From: Acetobacter fallax
GTDB taxonomy: Bacteria; Pseudomonadota; Alphaproteobacteria; Acetobacterales; Acetobacteraceae
DNA length: 52,957 nt
Direction of reading: 5' to 3'
Assembly (NCBI RefSeq): GCF_011516735.1
Contig: NZ_WOSX01000022.1
Location: 1 to 52,957 of the forward strand
Every line of letters begins with the position of its first letter. Within the stretch, counting starts at the first letter, position 1. Under the pieces are notes generated by a model. It saw only the letters and a list, made by a program, of their open reading frames with translations, was not told where the DNA came from and searched no databases. Made by a program: the position numbers and the translations under genes. Positions 17,299-27,109 of the stretch are shown piece after piece.

Positions 17299-18921
17299 AT
17301 GATCCGTCTCGACAATATCAGCAAGCACAATGGCCATCGTGTGATCTTTATCGAGGCGTCGGCGGCGCTTCAGAAGGGCGAAAAGATCGGTCTTGTGGGG
17401 CCAAACGGCGCGGGAAAAACGACGCTCTTCCGGCTGATTACGGGGCAGGAAGAGCCAGATGAGGGGCAGGTTCTGACGGATCGTGGCATGACAGTCGGGT
17501 TCTTCAACCAGGATGTCGGGGAAATGGCGGGCCGGAGTGCGGCCGCTGAGGTGATGAACGGGGCCGGACCGGTGGCTGAGATCGGAACGGAGCTGGCTCA
17601 GCTTGAAGCCGCGATGGCCGATCCGGAGCGGTTTGACGAGCTGGACGTCATTCTTGAGCGGTTTGGCGAAGTTCAGGCGCGGTTTGAAGAACTGGGAGGG
17701 TATGCACTGGAGGGACGTGCGCGGGAGGTTTTGCACGGGCTTGGGTTCAGTCAGGAGATGATGGACGGCGATGTCGCGCTCCTGTCCGGCGGATGGAAGA
17801 TGCGCGTAGCGCTGGGACGTATCCTGCTGATGAAACCGGATGTGATGTTGCTTGATGAACCAAGCAACCATCTTGATCTTGAGAGTCTGATCTGGCTGGA
17901 GCAGTTTCTGGCAGGGTTTGACGGTGCACTGCTGATGACCTCGCATGACCGGGCTTTCATGAATCGGGTCATCAACAAGGTGATTGAGATTGATGGCGGT
18001 GTGCTGACGAGTTTTTCGGGTGACTATGAATTTTATGAGCAGCAGCGGGCACTGAACGAGAAGCAGCAGCAGGCGCAGTTTGACCGGCAGCAGGCGATGC
18101 TGGCGAAAGAGGTTGCCTTTATTGAGCGGTTCAAGGCGCGTGCATCGCATGCGGCTCAGGTTCAGAGCCGGGTAAAGAAGCTGGACAAAATTGATCGGGT
18201 GGAGCCGCCGAAGCGTCGTCAGACCCTGTCGTTTACGTTTCCGCAGGCACCACGATCGGGTGATGCAGTTGTCAATCTGCGTGGCGTGGACAAACGCTAT
18301 GGAAACCGGGTGATTTATGAGGGTCTGGATCTGCTGATCCGACGGCAGGAGCGGTGTTGTGTTCTCGGAGTGAACGGCGCAGGAAAATCGACGCTGCTGA
18401 AGCTGGTGACGGGGACGACGGAGCCCGATGCGGGAACTGTGACGCTCGGGGGGAGCGTTAAAATGGGGTATTTTGCCCAGCATGCAATGGATTTGCTTGA
18501 TGGAGACCGGACGGTATTTGAGACGCTGAATGATGCGTTTCCGCTCGCGGGTCAGGGATCGTTGCGGGCGCTGGCAGGTGGTTTCGGGTTTTCGGGCGAC
18601 GATGTGGAGAAGAGTTGCCGGGTGTTGTCGGGTGGCGAGAAGGCGCGACTTGTCATGGCGCTGATGCTGTATGATCCGCCGAATTTTCTGGTGCTTGATG
18701 AGCCGACCAACCATCTCGACATTGCGACGAAGGAAATGCTGATTGCAGCGCTCGCGGATTATGAGGGGACGATGCTGTTTGTCTCGCATGACCGGCATTT
18801 TCTGGCGGCGTTGTCGAACCGGGTGCTGGAGCTGACGCCGGAGGGGATTCACCGGTATGATGGCGGGTATACGGAATATGTGGCGCGGACCGGACGCGAG
18901 GCGCCAGGGCTGCATGAGTGA
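17299..18921 (+). CDS. ABC-F subfamily ATPase
   Basis: Soluble protein of 540 residues with two ATP-binding cassettes and no membrane domain, the ABC-F architecture; these proteins act on the ribosome. Cassette 1 has Walker A GPNGAGKTT, signature LSGGWKMRV and Walker B LLLDEPSNHLDLES; cassette 2 has GVNGAGKST, LSGGEKARL and VLDEPTNHLDI. The linker between them is charged and helical (EKQQQAQFDRQQAMLAKEVA) with the arginine-rich end SRVKKLDKIDRVE. The C-terminus is short, so it lacks the long Uup-type coiled coil. Only 12 bases separate its end from the convergent secreted protein gene. Confidence 0.92.
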   Translation: MIRLDNISKHNGHRVIFIEASAALQKGEKIGLVGPNGAGKTTLFRLITGQEEPDEGQVLTDRGMTVGFFNQDVGEMAGRSAAAEVMNGAGPVAEIGTELAQLEAAMADPERFDELDVILERFGEVQARFEELGGYALEGRAREVLHGLGFSQEMMDGDVALLSGGWKMRVALGRILLMKPDVMLLDEPSNHLDLESLIWLEQFLAGFDGALLMTSHDRAFMNRVINKVIEIDGGVLTSFSGDYEFYEQQRALNEKQQQAQFDRQQAMLAKEVAFIERFKARASHAAQVQSRVKKLDKIDRVEPPKRRQTLSFTFPQAPRSGDAVVNLRGVDKRYGNRVIYEGLDLLIRRQERCCVLGVNGAGKSTLLKLVTGTTEPDAGTVTLGGSVKMGYFAQHAMDLLDGDRTVFETLNDAFPLAGQGSLRALAGGFGFSGDDVEKSCRVLSGGEKARLVMALMLYDPPNFLVLDEPTNHLDIATKEMLIAALADYEGTMLFVSHDRHFLAALSNRVLELTPEGIHRYDGGYTEYVARTGREAPGLHE

Positions 18922-18933
18922 GCGACACTGGTG

Positions 18934-21273
18934 TTAATTCTGCGCTGGAAGGCCGTTCGCATACCATTTGCCGGTGGTTGTGCAGTAAGACAGAGCACCG
19001 GTGCCGGCACCGGGTGCTTCGCCGGAATTGCGGGCGTCGGCCACGAAGATAAACTGGCCAGCGGTGCAGGCCTTTGGCAACTGTGCCATTTTCAGGGACG
19101 CGGCCAGCGTAATCGGGTGCGCTGTCGGCGTGTTTCCTAAAACCGCTTTCAGGTGCGCAGGGGTATAGATGATACCGGTCCAGGTATTGTTTGAGAAAGA
19201 GGTTTTCACCAGAATATCTGGCGGAACGGCATCATTATAACCGGTGCCACTTTCGGTTATCCGAATGGACTGAATGCCGTAAAGCGGTTCAATAACAGGT
19301 AAGGTTGAAGGAGTGCCGGTCCCGCCGGACAGATATGACAGCGTCAGCTGTGTTCTTTTCATGCCGGCGGGGGTCGTCGCTGTCGGGATGGTTGAACATG
19401 ATCCTGACTGGCTCACGATAAATTCCGTTCCGTCGTATATGACCTGTGGTTGTGTCATGCAGCGCCCGCCTGGCAGCGAAAAGACCATGCCTGCTGTAAC
19501 ACCATCCGGTGCGTTACTGTGATGTGTCGCATTGATGGCAACCGCACCCTGAACCGCACGCAGCCTGTAGGTCGCCACGCTGGCGGTGGCCTGCCTGCCC
19601 CCTTGCGGGGGCGTTCCGATTGCAAGCGAGACCGGGGCATTGAAGCGGCCACCATCCTCGATGATGATTGATTTCAGACCGGATGTGCGGTTGTCGATGA
19701 CCGGCGTGTTGAGAGATTTTGCGCCAATGGTGCCGTCATTGTTTACTTCGGCTGTTCTGGCTGCGGCGGCGACAACACCTGTTGCGGCGGCAGTGCCGGA
19801 TGCCGTATCGGGTGCTGTCTGCATGGCAATGAACTGACTCCCAAACACACGGCCTTTGCTGTCTGTTCCGCTATCCTGCATCGGCTGCTGGTTTGAAAAC
19901 AGGCCGTTCGTGTGGGAGAGGCACCAGTCAAGAATGCTACTCTCGCACTGAGCCATTGTGTGCCAGCTTCCGGCGGGATCGAGTGCATAGGCATTTGCCA
20001 CGGATGTTGTTCCTGGCGCGATATTGTCGATATGAAGTCCGATACCATTCCCGTTTAATGAATTGCCTGCGAAAGCGCCCCACCAGCCTGAATTGTTGAC
20101 GATCTCGGCTTCGAGGCCTGCCCAGGACAGATGCTGGCCGGGATCAAGCACGTCCGTTCCGTGATATTCCCACATCGCACCGCGACGGACGTAGCGATTC
20201 ATGGACTGTTTGACTTCGGTACCGACCATGCCGCAACCCCAGCCGCTGCCATCGTTCACGCAGTCACTGTTGTTCTGAGCGACAAGAAGGGCCTGTCCCT
20301 GAATGTCCGGAACATTTCTCTGATACAGCACCTGAGAGATATTTACTGTCGTGGGCGCCTGGTTGTAGCCGCTTCCCAGAAACGAAACCTGTGAATACCG
20401 GGTAAACGATCCGTCGGCTGCGTCTATTGGTGCTGATCCGTCAATAAAACGCACGCCGGGAGCAAGCTCAAAAGATGTGTCATTTCGTGTATAAACAACT
20501 TTCGACAGGTAATAGACGCCGCCCGGGACATAAATTTTTGCGCCGGCACCGCCGTTGGCGGGATCGTTCCACCAGGCGGCATTCGCGAAGGCCAGGTAAT
20601 CATCCTGCGTGTAAAACCCGATCTCGCGCCCGGAACGGGGCGCGGCAGTCCAGTTCGCAGAAAAATAAACCGGTTCAGTCGGGAATGTGAAATGGATTGC
20701 TGTGCCGGCCGGAATCTCCCGTGAGACGGCATGGCTGATATAGATGGTATTTCCCTTGCCTGCGACGACGGTGGTGCCCTGCGCTATGCCGGTTCCGGAC
20801 ACGGAGGCGCCGACGGGAATCACCAGGAGTTCATCGAATTTCAGAGCGGTTGACATGCCTTGCGAATTTGTCAGCAAAGACTGGCTGGTATCTGGCAATG
20901 TTGCGGAGGCCATCACGGCGTTCACAGTCTCGGAGGTCGGAACGCCGATCCCGCTCACGACTGCGCTGGCGGGCAATCCGTCGGCCAGAACATGCATGCC
21001 GACCTGGACTGTACCATTGGCAAAGAGAGTTGCTGCATTGGGCGCAGGGGTGGCCAGGATCACCGTGCTGTAAGCATTGCCAACGATGCCGGCCGGCGCA
21101 TAGTCCCGTATGGTGGGTCGATCTGCGTTACGCAGCGAGGGCGAGACACCGTATATGGGACCCGGCAGAGCAGATTTCACCAGAGGCAGACTATCTGGCG
21201 CCTGCGCGCTGACAACCGACGGAGCAAGGGCTGAAAAAATGATGAAACACGCCGGAAAACCGTAAATTTTCAC
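18934..21273 (-). CDS. Large secreted protein of unknown function with a tail-fibre-like C-terminus
   Basis: 779 residues with a signal peptide (FPACFIIFSALAPSVVSAQA). I recognise no named family. Two related modules come first, each with a GM/GA-x-V-x-GTGI-x-GTTV-like pattern (VGMHVLADGLPASAVVSGIG; VGASVSGTGIAQGTTVVAGK). A pectate-lyase-like beginning follows (AGAKIYVPGGVYYLSKVVYT) and then a long Asn/Gly/Ser-rich stretch that suggests a beta helix. The last 45 residues (ACTAGQFIFVADARNSGEAP to CTTTGKWYANGLP) resemble a motif at the ends of phage tail proteins and bacterial surface proteins. A surface or phage-derived polysaccharide-interacting role is a guess. Probable horizontal origin. 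Confidence 0.7.
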   Translation of the reverse strand: MKIYGFPACFIIFSALAPSVVSAQAPDSLPLVKSALPGPIYGVSPSLRNADRPTIRDYAPAGIVGNAYSTVILATPAPNAATLFANGTVQVGMHVLADGLPASAVVSGIGVPTSETVNAVMASATLPDTSQSLLTNSQGMSTALKFDELLVIPVGASVSGTGIAQGTTVVAGKGNTIYISHAVSREIPAGTAIHFTFPTEPVYFSANWTAAPRSGREIGFYTQDDYLAFANAAWWNDPANGGAGAKIYVPGGVYYLSKVVYTRNDTSFELAPGVRFIDGSAPIDAADGSFTRYSQVSFLGSGYNQAPTTVNISQVLYQRNVPDIQGQALLVAQNNSDCVNDGSGWGCGMVGTEVKQSMNRYVRRGAMWEYHGTDVLDPGQHLSWAGLEAEIVNNSGWWGAFAGNSLNGNGIGLHIDNIAPGTTSVANAYALDPAGSWHTMAQCESSILDWCLSHTNGLFSNQQPMQDSGTDSKGRVFGSQFIAMQTAPDTASGTAAATGVVAAAARTAEVNNDGTIGAKSLNTPVIDNRTSGLKSIIIEDGGRFNAPVSLAIGTPPQGGRQATASVATYRLRAVQGAVAINATHHSNAPDGVTAGMVFSLPGGRCMTQPQVIYDGTEFIVSQSGSCSTIPTATTPAGMKRTQLTLSYLSGGTGTPSTLPVIEPLYGIQSIRITESGTGYNDAVPPDILVKTSFSNNTWTGIIYTPAHLKAVLGNTPTAHPITLAASLKMAQLPKACTAGQFIFVADARNSGEAPGAGTGALSYCTTTGKWYANGLPAQN

Positions 21274-21360
21274 TCTTTACTCTCTGTGTTGGGTGTTCTG
21301 AGCCTCAAAGTCATTATGTCAGAGGCTGTGCAGACTGAACTGTGGAGGGGAGCGTCCGGG

Positions 21361-21455
21361 CCCGGCACGGAACCCGGCAGGGACCACGGGCCCCTGCGCC
21401 CTGGTTTGTTTATAATAAAACGGTTTGCAAAGGCGAGCCGTTGCCGGGTTCCGGG
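21361..21455 (-). repeat. Modular hairpin intergenic repeat, copy 3 (inverted, variant form)
   Basis: On the minus strand it reads GCAAACCGTTTTATTATAAA, then CCAGGGCGCAGGGGCCCGTG, GTCCCTGCCGGGTTCCGTGC. It aligns with copies 2 and 4. It lies between the divergent secreted-protein and YggS-type genes. The rest of 21274-21540 shows a short perfect palindrome (GTAAGG, CAT, CCTTAC at 21522-21536) close to the next start. Confidence 0.7.
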
Positions 21456-21540
21456 GCAGAGACCTGTTCACATCGGCAAATGGTGCCGTTTTTCAGGCAT
21501 CCTCTTGACCTGGGGGAGGAGTAAGGCATCCTTACGAATC

Positions 21541-22245
21541 ATGAATGAAATTCCTGCGACCACTGTGAATATGGGCAATACTGTTGCTGTGGCACTGGCA
21601 GATGTCCGGGCCCGGATTGAGGCGGCCGCTATTGCTGCCAGACGGGAAGTGGCCTCGGTGCAGCTTGTCGCGGTTTCCAAGTTTCATCCCGCAGAAAGTG
21701 TCGAGGCGGCGCTTGTGGCTGGCCAGCTTGTGTTCGGAGAGAACCGGGTTCAGGAGGCGGCGGGAAAGTTTCCGGAGCTTCGGACACGGTACCCTGATTT
21801 GCGGCTGCATCTGATTGGCGGGTTGCAGACGAACAAGGCACGTGAAGCGGTTCGTCTGGCCGATGTGATTGAGAGTCTGGATCGTTCTGCCCTTTCGGAC
21901 GCGCTCGCAAAGGCCGGGGATCAGGAGGGGCGGCTGCCGGAGTTGCTGATTGAGGTCAACACGGGGGACGAGCCACAGAAATTCGGAGTGCCGCGTGAGA
22001 AAGCTGACGAGTTTATCCGGGAAAGCCGCGCACGGTTCGGGGAGCGGGTGCGGGGACTGATGTGCATTCCGCCGGCGGGCGAGGATCCGGTACCGCATTT
22101 CCGGTTTTTGCGCTCTCTGGCGGATGAGCATGGGTTGCCGGCGCGGTCGATGGGGATGTCGGCAGATTTTCCGGTCGCCATTGCTGAGGGTGCAACGCTG
22201 GTGCGCGTAGGGACAGCGATTTTCGGGGCGCGTCCGCCTGGGTGA
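21541..22245 (+). CDS. YggS/PLPBP-family PLP-homeostasis protein
   Basis: Single-domain pyridoxal-phosphate-binding TIM barrel of 234 residues, involved in vitamin B6 and amino acid homeostasis rather than a known enzymatic step. The PLP lysine lies in VQLVAVSKFHPAESVE; other landmarks are GQLVFGENRVQEAAGKF, LHLIGGLQTNKAREAV (usually IGxLQxNK), LLIEVNTGDEPQKFGV and the phosphate-binding SMGMSADFPVAIAEGATLVR and VGTAIFGAR at the end. ATG at 21541 matches the family N-terminus; the frame is open further upstream across the repeat. Confidence 0.92.
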   Translation: MNEIPATTVNMGNTVAVALADVRARIEAAAIAARREVASVQLVAVSKFHPAESVEAALVAGQLVFGENRVQEAAGKFPELRTRYPDLRLHLIGGLQTNKAREAVRLADVIESLDRSALSDALAKAGDQEGRLPELLIEVNTGDEPQKFGVPREKADEFIRESRARFGERVRGLMCIPPAGEDPVPHFRFLRSLADEHGLPARSMGMSADFPVAIAEGATLVRVGTAIFGARPPG

Positions 22246-22458
22246 GTCCAGGGGTGCTTATCGGCTATGGTCAGCAACCCCGAACGGACATGTGATTATG
22301 TTGTCGAGGGTCACAGCCGGTGGGGATGCGTGGCAGTTCTGTCGGCGATGCCGGGGTTGCCGTCGTGGGACCGTCGCCGTAAGTCGAGCGTGGCGCAATT
22401 TACCGCGAGCGTGGGCCGGATGCGCCATCTGGCCGCGCGAGGGAGTCTGAACTGAACC

Positions 22459-24519
22459 ATGACTGGAACCGCGACACCGCCTGGAGACCACAATGCCTCG
22501 CCCGCTTCGGGCGCAGCAGGTGGTCAGGGCAGCAGCGCTACGGGTGCCGGGGTGCACGATGTCGGGAATGCGGGACCCGCTTCACCGCCGCCTCATGGTG
22601 CGGCGAAGCGGGTCCCGCATATTACTGAGTTCGATGCGGATGCACCTCAGCATGCGGCAGCGCCGGTCGGGTTTGCCGCGCTGCTGAGTGTTCTGGGTGT
22701 CGTCTATGGTGATATCGGCACGAGCCCGCTCTATGCGCTGCGTTCCACTATTGAGGTGGTGACGGGGCATCACACAATTCAGGATTCAGAGGTGATGGGC
22801 ATTTGCAGCCTGATCTTCTGGACGCTGATCGTCGTGGTGACAGTCAAATACGTCATGCTGGTCATGCGGGCCGACCATAACGGCGAGGGCGGCATTCTGG
22901 CTCTGACGTCGCTGGCGCAGCGCGTGGTGGCGAACCCGAAAGCGCGCCTCGCGCTGGGGCTGACCGGCATTGCCGGAGCCTGTCTCTTCTTTGGCGATGG
23001 TGTGATTACGCCGGCGATTTCGGTGCTTTCGGCGATTGAGGGTGTTGAGGTCAGTCTGCCCGGAGCACGTGATTTCGTGATCCCCATGGCGATTGCGGTG
23101 ATTATCGGGCTGTTCAGTGTTCAGTGGCTGGGCACGGGCAAGGTGGGAACGATTTTCGGCCCGGTCATGCTGTTGTGGTTCGGGTCACTTGGCTTGATGG
23201 GGTTGCTGGAGATCCTGCATCATCCAGGGGTTCTGTTCGCGCTGCTGCCCACTTATGCGCTGATGTTCATCATTCATCACGGCATGCTGTCCTTTATGGC
23301 CCTGGGTTCCGTGGTGCTGTGTGTGACGGGTGCTGAGGCGCTTTATGCAGATATGGGCCATTTTGGCGCGCAACCGATCCGTTATGCGTGGAATTTCTTT
23401 GTGCTGCCGATGCTGGTGCTGAACTATTTCGGCCAGGGTGCGCTGATTATGTCGGACCCTTCGGCGCTGGCCAATCCGTTCTTCATGCTGGCACCGCATT
23501 CGATGCAGGTTCCGCTGGTGATTCTGGCGACGTTTGCGACGGTGATTGCCAGTCAGGCAGGGATTTCGGGCGGTTTTCAGGTTTGTCGTCAGCTGATTCA
23601 GCTTGGCTATCTGCCGCGGATGCGGATTGTTCACACGAACGCGGAGGAAGAGGGGCAGATTTATCTGCCTGACTTCAATCGTTTCCTGGCGGTGGGTGCT
23701 ATTCTGCTGGTGATTGCGTTCCGCAGTTCGGATGCCCTTGCAGCGGCTTACGGCATTGCGGTGACGGGGACGTTCATCTGCACAACCTGTCTGTGTTTTG
23801 TGGTGTTTCGACGGCATTTCCACTGGTCGCAGCAAGCTGTTCTGGCAACGTTCATTCCGTTTCTGATCATTGACACGACGTTTTTTTCCGCCAATGCGCT
23901 GAAGATTCCGGATGGCGGCTGGGTGCCGCTGATGCTGGGCTGTGTTCTGACGCTGATGATGACGACCTGGAAGCGCGGCAGGAGCCTGATCATTGCGCGG
24001 CAAGGGCAGGACAGTCTGCCGATGGGGTCGTTCATTGCCCGTCTGCCGCAATCCCGGACTATTCGCGTGCCGGGTATGGCGGTGTTTCTGACGGCGACGC
24101 CTGAGTTTGTGCCGCCGTGTCTGCTGCATAATCTGAAGCACAACAAAGTTCTGCATGATCATGTTCTGTTCGTGACGATTGAGAACCTGGATCAGCCGGA
24201 GGCGGATCGCGGTCATCGTGTAGCTGTGGAGGAACTGGCGCACGACATGTATCGCGTGATCCTGCGTTATGGCTTCATGGAGACGCCGAATATTCCGCGC
24301 GCGCTGATGGAACTGAAGGCGAATGGTGTGGACTTTGATCCGCTGCAGGCGTCCTACTTCATCTCGCGCGAGCTGGTAACGCGGTCTTCAATTCCGAAGA
24401 TGGCACGGTGGCGGTTGTCGCTGTTTCTGTTTATGGCCCGGAACGCTACGCCGGCGACGGAGTTCTTCCGGATTCCGATGGATCGTGTGGTGGAACTTGG
24501 CGTCAAGGTGGCGATCTGA
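22459..24519 (+). CDS. kup: Kup-type low-affinity potassium transporter
   Basis: 686-residue K+ uptake protein, probably K+/H+ symport. The conserved core begins [20 protein letters not shown], followed by [20 protein letters not shown] and [20 protein letters not shown]. Twelve helices and a cytoplasmic C-terminal domain ([20 protein letters not shown], then HVLFVTIEN) are visible. The first 65 or so residues are a low-complexity Gly/Ala/Pro/Ser extension whose coding DNA contains a large perfect inverted repeat (separate entry). No clear ribosome binding site precedes the ATG at 22459. Confidence 0.94.
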   Translation: MTGTATPPGDHNASPASGAAGGQGSSATGAGVHDVGNAGPASPPPHGAAKRVPHITEFDADAPQHAAAPVGFAALLSVLGVVYGDIGTSPLYALRSTIEVVTGHHTIQDSEVMGICSLIFWTLIVVVTVKYVMLVMRADHNGEGGILALTSLAQRVVANPKARLALGLTGIAGACLFFGDGVITPAISVLSAIEGVEVSLPGARDFVIPMAIAVIIGLFSVQWLGTGKVGTIFGPVMLLWFGSLGLMGLLEILHHPGVLFALLPTYALMFIIHHGMLSFMALGSVVLCVTGAEALYADMGHFGAQPIRYAWNFFVLPMLVLNYFGQGALIMSDPSALANPFFMLAPHSMQVPLVILATFATVIASQAGISGGFQVCRQLIQLGYLPRMRIVHTNAEEEGQIYLPDFNRFLAVGAILLVIAFRSSDALAAAYGIAVTGTFICTTCLCFVVFRRHFHWSQQAVLATFIPFLIIDTTFFSANALKIPDGGWVPLMLGCVLTLMMTTWKRGRSLIIARQGQDSLPMGSFIARLPQSRTIRVPGMAVFLTATPEFVPPCLLHNLKHNKVLHDHVLFVTIENLDQPEADRGHRVAVEELAHDMYRVILRYGFMETPNIPRALMELKANGVDFDPLQASYFISRELVTRSSIPKMARWRLSLFLFMARNATPATEFFRIPMDRVVELGVKVAI
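22568..22620. repeat. Long inverted repeat (hairpin) inside the 5' coding part of kup
   Basis: Perfect 16-base arms, ATGCGGGACCCGCTTC at 22568-22583 and its complement at 22605-22620. Four more base pairs follow after one mismatch (CCGC 22585-22588 with GCGG 22600-22603), leaving an 11-base loop. It begins 110 bases into the frame, in the non-conserved N-terminal extension. Such a stable stem could slow ribosomes or terminate or attenuate; no T tract follows. Confidence 0.85.
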
Positions 24520-24577
24520 AAATCGCTTCCGTGGTATTTCAGAGTTCTGCGCCGGAAGACACCAGGGCTGGCAGCCT

Positions 24578-24652
24578 CGGGAAACCGTTTTAGTTAAATA
24601 ATTTCAGGGTGCAGGGAGCTGTGGTCCCTGCCGGGTTCGGGCAGAGCCCGAT
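24578..24652 (+). repeat. Modular hairpin intergenic repeat, copy 4
   Basis: GGGAAACCGTTTTAGTTAAA, a linker to TTCAGGGT, a 7-bp stem (GCAGGGA, loop GCTGTGG, TCCCTGC) and the terminal H3 (GGGTTCGGGCAGAGCCCG). It joins the features of the variant copies (2 and 3) with the H3 end of copies 1 and 5, showing they are one family. It lies between kup and hemW, both rightward. Confidence 0.7.
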
Positions 24653-24692
24653 CATGGCGCTGCCCCCGTCCGTTCTCTGACAGGTTCATGTG

Positions 24693-25874
24693 ATGACAGC
24701 GATTTCGCCTTCGGTAGCGCAGGCTGATGAGCCGCTGGCGCTGTATATTCACTGGCCGTTTTGTCTCTCCAAATGTCCGTATTGTGACTTCAACAGCCAT
24801 GTCCGGGAGCGGATTCCGGCGGAGAGGTTTATTGCGGCTCTGCGGAAGGAACTGGCGCATGAGGCGGGCCTGACCGGACGGCGTCGGCTGGGGTCGATCT
24901 TCTTTGGAGGCGGGACACCATCGCTGATGCCGCCGGATGGCGTGGCGGCGCTGATCGAAGATGCCCTCACGCTGTTTGAGGCGGATCCGGAGATTGAGAT
25001 TACGCTGGAGGCCAACCCGACAAGTGTGGAGGCGGCGAGGTTGCGGGGGTTCCGCGAGGCGGGAGTGAACCGGGTTTCACTGGGGATTCAGTCGCTGCGG
25101 GATGAGGCGCTGGCGCTGCTGGGCCGGGAGCATTCTGCGGTTCAGGCGGTGGCGGCTCTGGAAATGGCGCGAGAGCTGTTTCCCAGGGTGACGTTCGATC
25201 TGATTTATGCGCGACCGGGACAGTCACTGGCGGACTGGCGGGCTGAGCTGGATCAGGCGCTGACCCTGGTGGCGGACCATGTGTCGATTTATCAGCTGAC
25301 AATTGAGCCGGGGACACGATTTGAGGGGCTGCACCGGCAGGGAAAACTTGTGTTGCCTGATGAGGATCTGGCGGCGGCGCTTTATATGGAAACGGGTGAG
25401 ATTGCGGCACGACATGGGCTTGGCGCATATGAAGTGTCGAACTATGCGGCGCCGGGGGCGGAGAGCCGGCATAATCTGACGTACTGGCATTACGGCGATT
25501 ATATCGGGATTGGGCCCGGAGCGCATGGACGGGTCACACGGAAGGGCGAATTGCTGGCCACGCGACGGCATCGGGCGCCGGAACCCTGGGCGGAACGGGT
25601 GGAGCGGACAGGCTCCGGGATGACCGAACCGGAGCCACTTGAAGCGCGGGAGCGGGCGCGGGAAATGTTGCTGATGGGACTGCGGCTGGCGACAGGCGTG
25701 GACGGAGCGCGGTTTCTGACACGAACAGGGATGGCGCTGGAGCAGGCAGTGGATACTGATGTGCTGGGAATGTGTCTGGAAGAAGGGTATCTGAAACAGA
25801 CAGAGAGCGGGTTGCTGGCGACGGCGGAAGGCCGGTTGCGGCTGGAGGCTATTTTGCCACGGCTTGTCCTGTAA
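24693..25874 (+). CDS. hemW: HemW-like radical SAM protein (heme chaperone)
   Basis: Radical SAM protein of 393 residues. The [4Fe-4S] cluster motif is CLSKCPYC in YIHWPFCLSKCPYCDFNSHV, and the SAM-binding IFFGGGTPSLM follows. The HemW-type C-terminal HNLTYWHYGDYIGIGPGAHG is clear. HemW is a heme-binding protein that inserts heme into targets; it is often misnamed coproporphyrinogen oxidase, which needs additional N-terminal residues absent here. A GTG at 24690 directly precedes the chosen ATG and could also be used. Confidence 0.92.
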   Translation: MTAISPSVAQADEPLALYIHWPFCLSKCPYCDFNSHVRERIPAERFIAALRKELAHEAGLTGRRRLGSIFFGGGTPSLMPPDGVAALIEDALTLFEADPEIEITLEANPTSVEAARLRGFREAGVNRVSLGIQSLRDEALALLGREHSAVQAVAALEMARELFPRVTFDLIYARPGQSLADWRAELDQALTLVADHVSIYQLTIEPGTRFEGLHRQGKLVLPDEDLAAALYMETGEIAARHGLGAYEVSNYAAPGAESRHNLTYWHYGDYIGIGPGAHGRVTRKGELLATRRHRAPEPWAERVERTGSGMTEPEPLEARERAREMLLMGLRLATGVDGARFLTRTGMALEQAVDTDVLGMCLEEGYLKQTESGLLATAEGRLRLEAILPRLVL

Positions 25875-26116
25875 AGACGGAACGCGGGTTCTGCCGTTCT
25901 TCAGGCAGACATAGGAAGCGCGAATGCAGGCTGACACAGGCAAGGCCTGCCTTTTGCGAAGATGAACCCGCGTCAGACCCTTGCTTTTGCCCGCGCGACC
26001 GGCAGGGTTGCCAAAACAGACCGGGCCGAAGCGATCATGCCGGCCTGGTTCGGTGCGCGCCATGCGCCCGAAACCCCACCGGCCGCCAGCGAAAACAGCC
26101 TGACCTTACGGGTAAT

Positions 26117-26225
26117 CCGCCCTGGACCCGCCAAAGGTCGCAGACCTTTGGAAACAGGCTTATTTATCAACAGATTGGGGTGAAGGGGTCCGCGACCCCT
26201 TCCGGGTGCGGGCAGAGCCCGGGTT
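26117..26225 (+). repeat. Modular triple-hairpin intergenic repeat, copy 5 (most complete)
   Basis: Reference copy. H1 is CCAAAGGTC, loop GCA, GACCTTTGG (26131-26151); the linker contains GGCTTATTTATCAACAGATT; H2 is GAAGGGGTC, loop CGC, GACCCCTTC (26182-26202); H3 is CGGGC, loop AGA, GCCCG (26209-26221). Every stem is perfect. It lies between convergent hemW and the permease gene. The remaining DNA in 25875-26116 shows no gene I can support. Confidence 0.8.
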
Positions 26226-26244
26226 GTCTGTATGCGGGCTGGCA

Positions 26245-27027
26245 TCAGACCACGCTGATACTTTTCCAGATCATATAAGCCGCCACGATGAAGATGACGC
26301 CAGCGAAAATGGTTGTCAGGGCACCGCGTGAGCTTGCCATTCTGCAGGCGGCACGCATGCCGGCATAGCTGCCGAGGATGCCGCCAGCGATAAACAGGGC
26401 GGCGAGGCTCCAGTCGATATAGCCGGACAGCATATAACTGAAGGCGGTGCTGATGCCGAAAGCCGCGACGGCGACGAGCGACGTTCCGACGGCGTTGAGA
26501 ATGGGCATGCCTGTTGCGGCGATAAGGGCCGGCACAATGAGAAAGCCGCCACCGATGCCAAAGAAACCCGAGAGCGCGCCTGTGCCGACACCGGCGCCGG
26601 CGACCTTCAGCACATTGTCACGGTTGCAGCTGGCGCCTTCACAGCCCTGGCTGCGTCGACATCGCAGCATCAGGAAACCGACAACGATCATCAGCAGAGC
26701 AAAAAAGAAAAGAAGCTTGTGTCCATCGACGGCTTTACCGAAACGCGCACCGATGAGGGCGCCAGCGACACCGGCGGAGGCGAAGATGGCGGCACAGCGC
26801 CATTTGACGTTGCCGGACCTTGCATGTTGCGCGAGGCCCGCGAGGGCATTGACGGCAACGCTGAGGGCGCTGGTGCCGATGGCAACATGCGGGTCCGGGA
26901 CGCCGACGACGTACACCATCAGGGGAACGGCCATGATTGAGCCACCACCACCGATCAGGCCCAGGGTAAACCCGACAATGACCCCGGAGAAAAGTTCCAG
27001 CGCGATATGGGCGATGTCGGGACTCAC
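26245..27027 (-). CDS. TauE/SafE-family sulfite/organosulfur permease
   Basis: Membrane protein of about 260 residues with two inverted halves, each starting with the family glycine motif: GVIVGFTLGLIGGGGSIMAV and GTGALSGFFGIGGGFLIVPA. TauE/SafE proteins export or import sulfite and small sulfur compounds. Here it is the last gene of a sulfide-oxidation operon, so sulfite efflux after persulfide oxidation is the likely job (inference). The frame opens at TTG 27072; GTG at 27027 (starting MSPDIAHIAL) seems more likely, with a short N-terminus before the first helix. Confidence 0.85.
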   Translation of the reverse strand: MSPDIAHIALELFSGVIVGFTLGLIGGGGSIMAVPLMVYVVGVPDPHVAIGTSALSVAVNALAGLAQHARSGNVKWRCAAIFASAGVAGALIGARFGKAVDGHKLLFFFALLMIVVGFLMLRCRRSQGCEGASCNRDNVLKVAGAGVGTGALSGFFGIGGGFLIVPALIAATGMPILNAVGTSLVAVAAFGISTAFSYMLSGYIDWSLAALFIAGGILGSYAGMRAACRMASSRGALTTIFAGVIFIVAAYMIWKSISVV

Positions 27028-27109
27028 GCAGCCGCAGTCCGGGACGAAAGAAAGCGGGCACGGGCAGAACAACCCGTGCCATCAGAGGCTTCCTGGCACA
27101 CGGACTTTC

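Noticed and set aside
17281..18915. 544-codon open frame on the minus strand opposite the ABC-F gene
   Set aside because: Mirror frame of a clear ABC-F ATPase with both cassettes intact; composition dominated by His, Arg, Gln and Leu.
23185..24243. 352-codon open frame on the minus strand opposite kup
   Set aside because: His/Arg/Gln-rich shadow of the kup coding frame.
24690..25874. Calling the radical SAM gene an oxygen-independent coproporphyrinogen III oxidase (HemN)
   Set aside because: The short N-terminus and the HNLTYW segment fit HemW, not HemN.
26117..26225. Possible CRISPR or tandem repeat array among the hairpin repeats
   Set aside because: Copies are dispersed over 35 kb in both orientations with no regular spacers and no cas genes.
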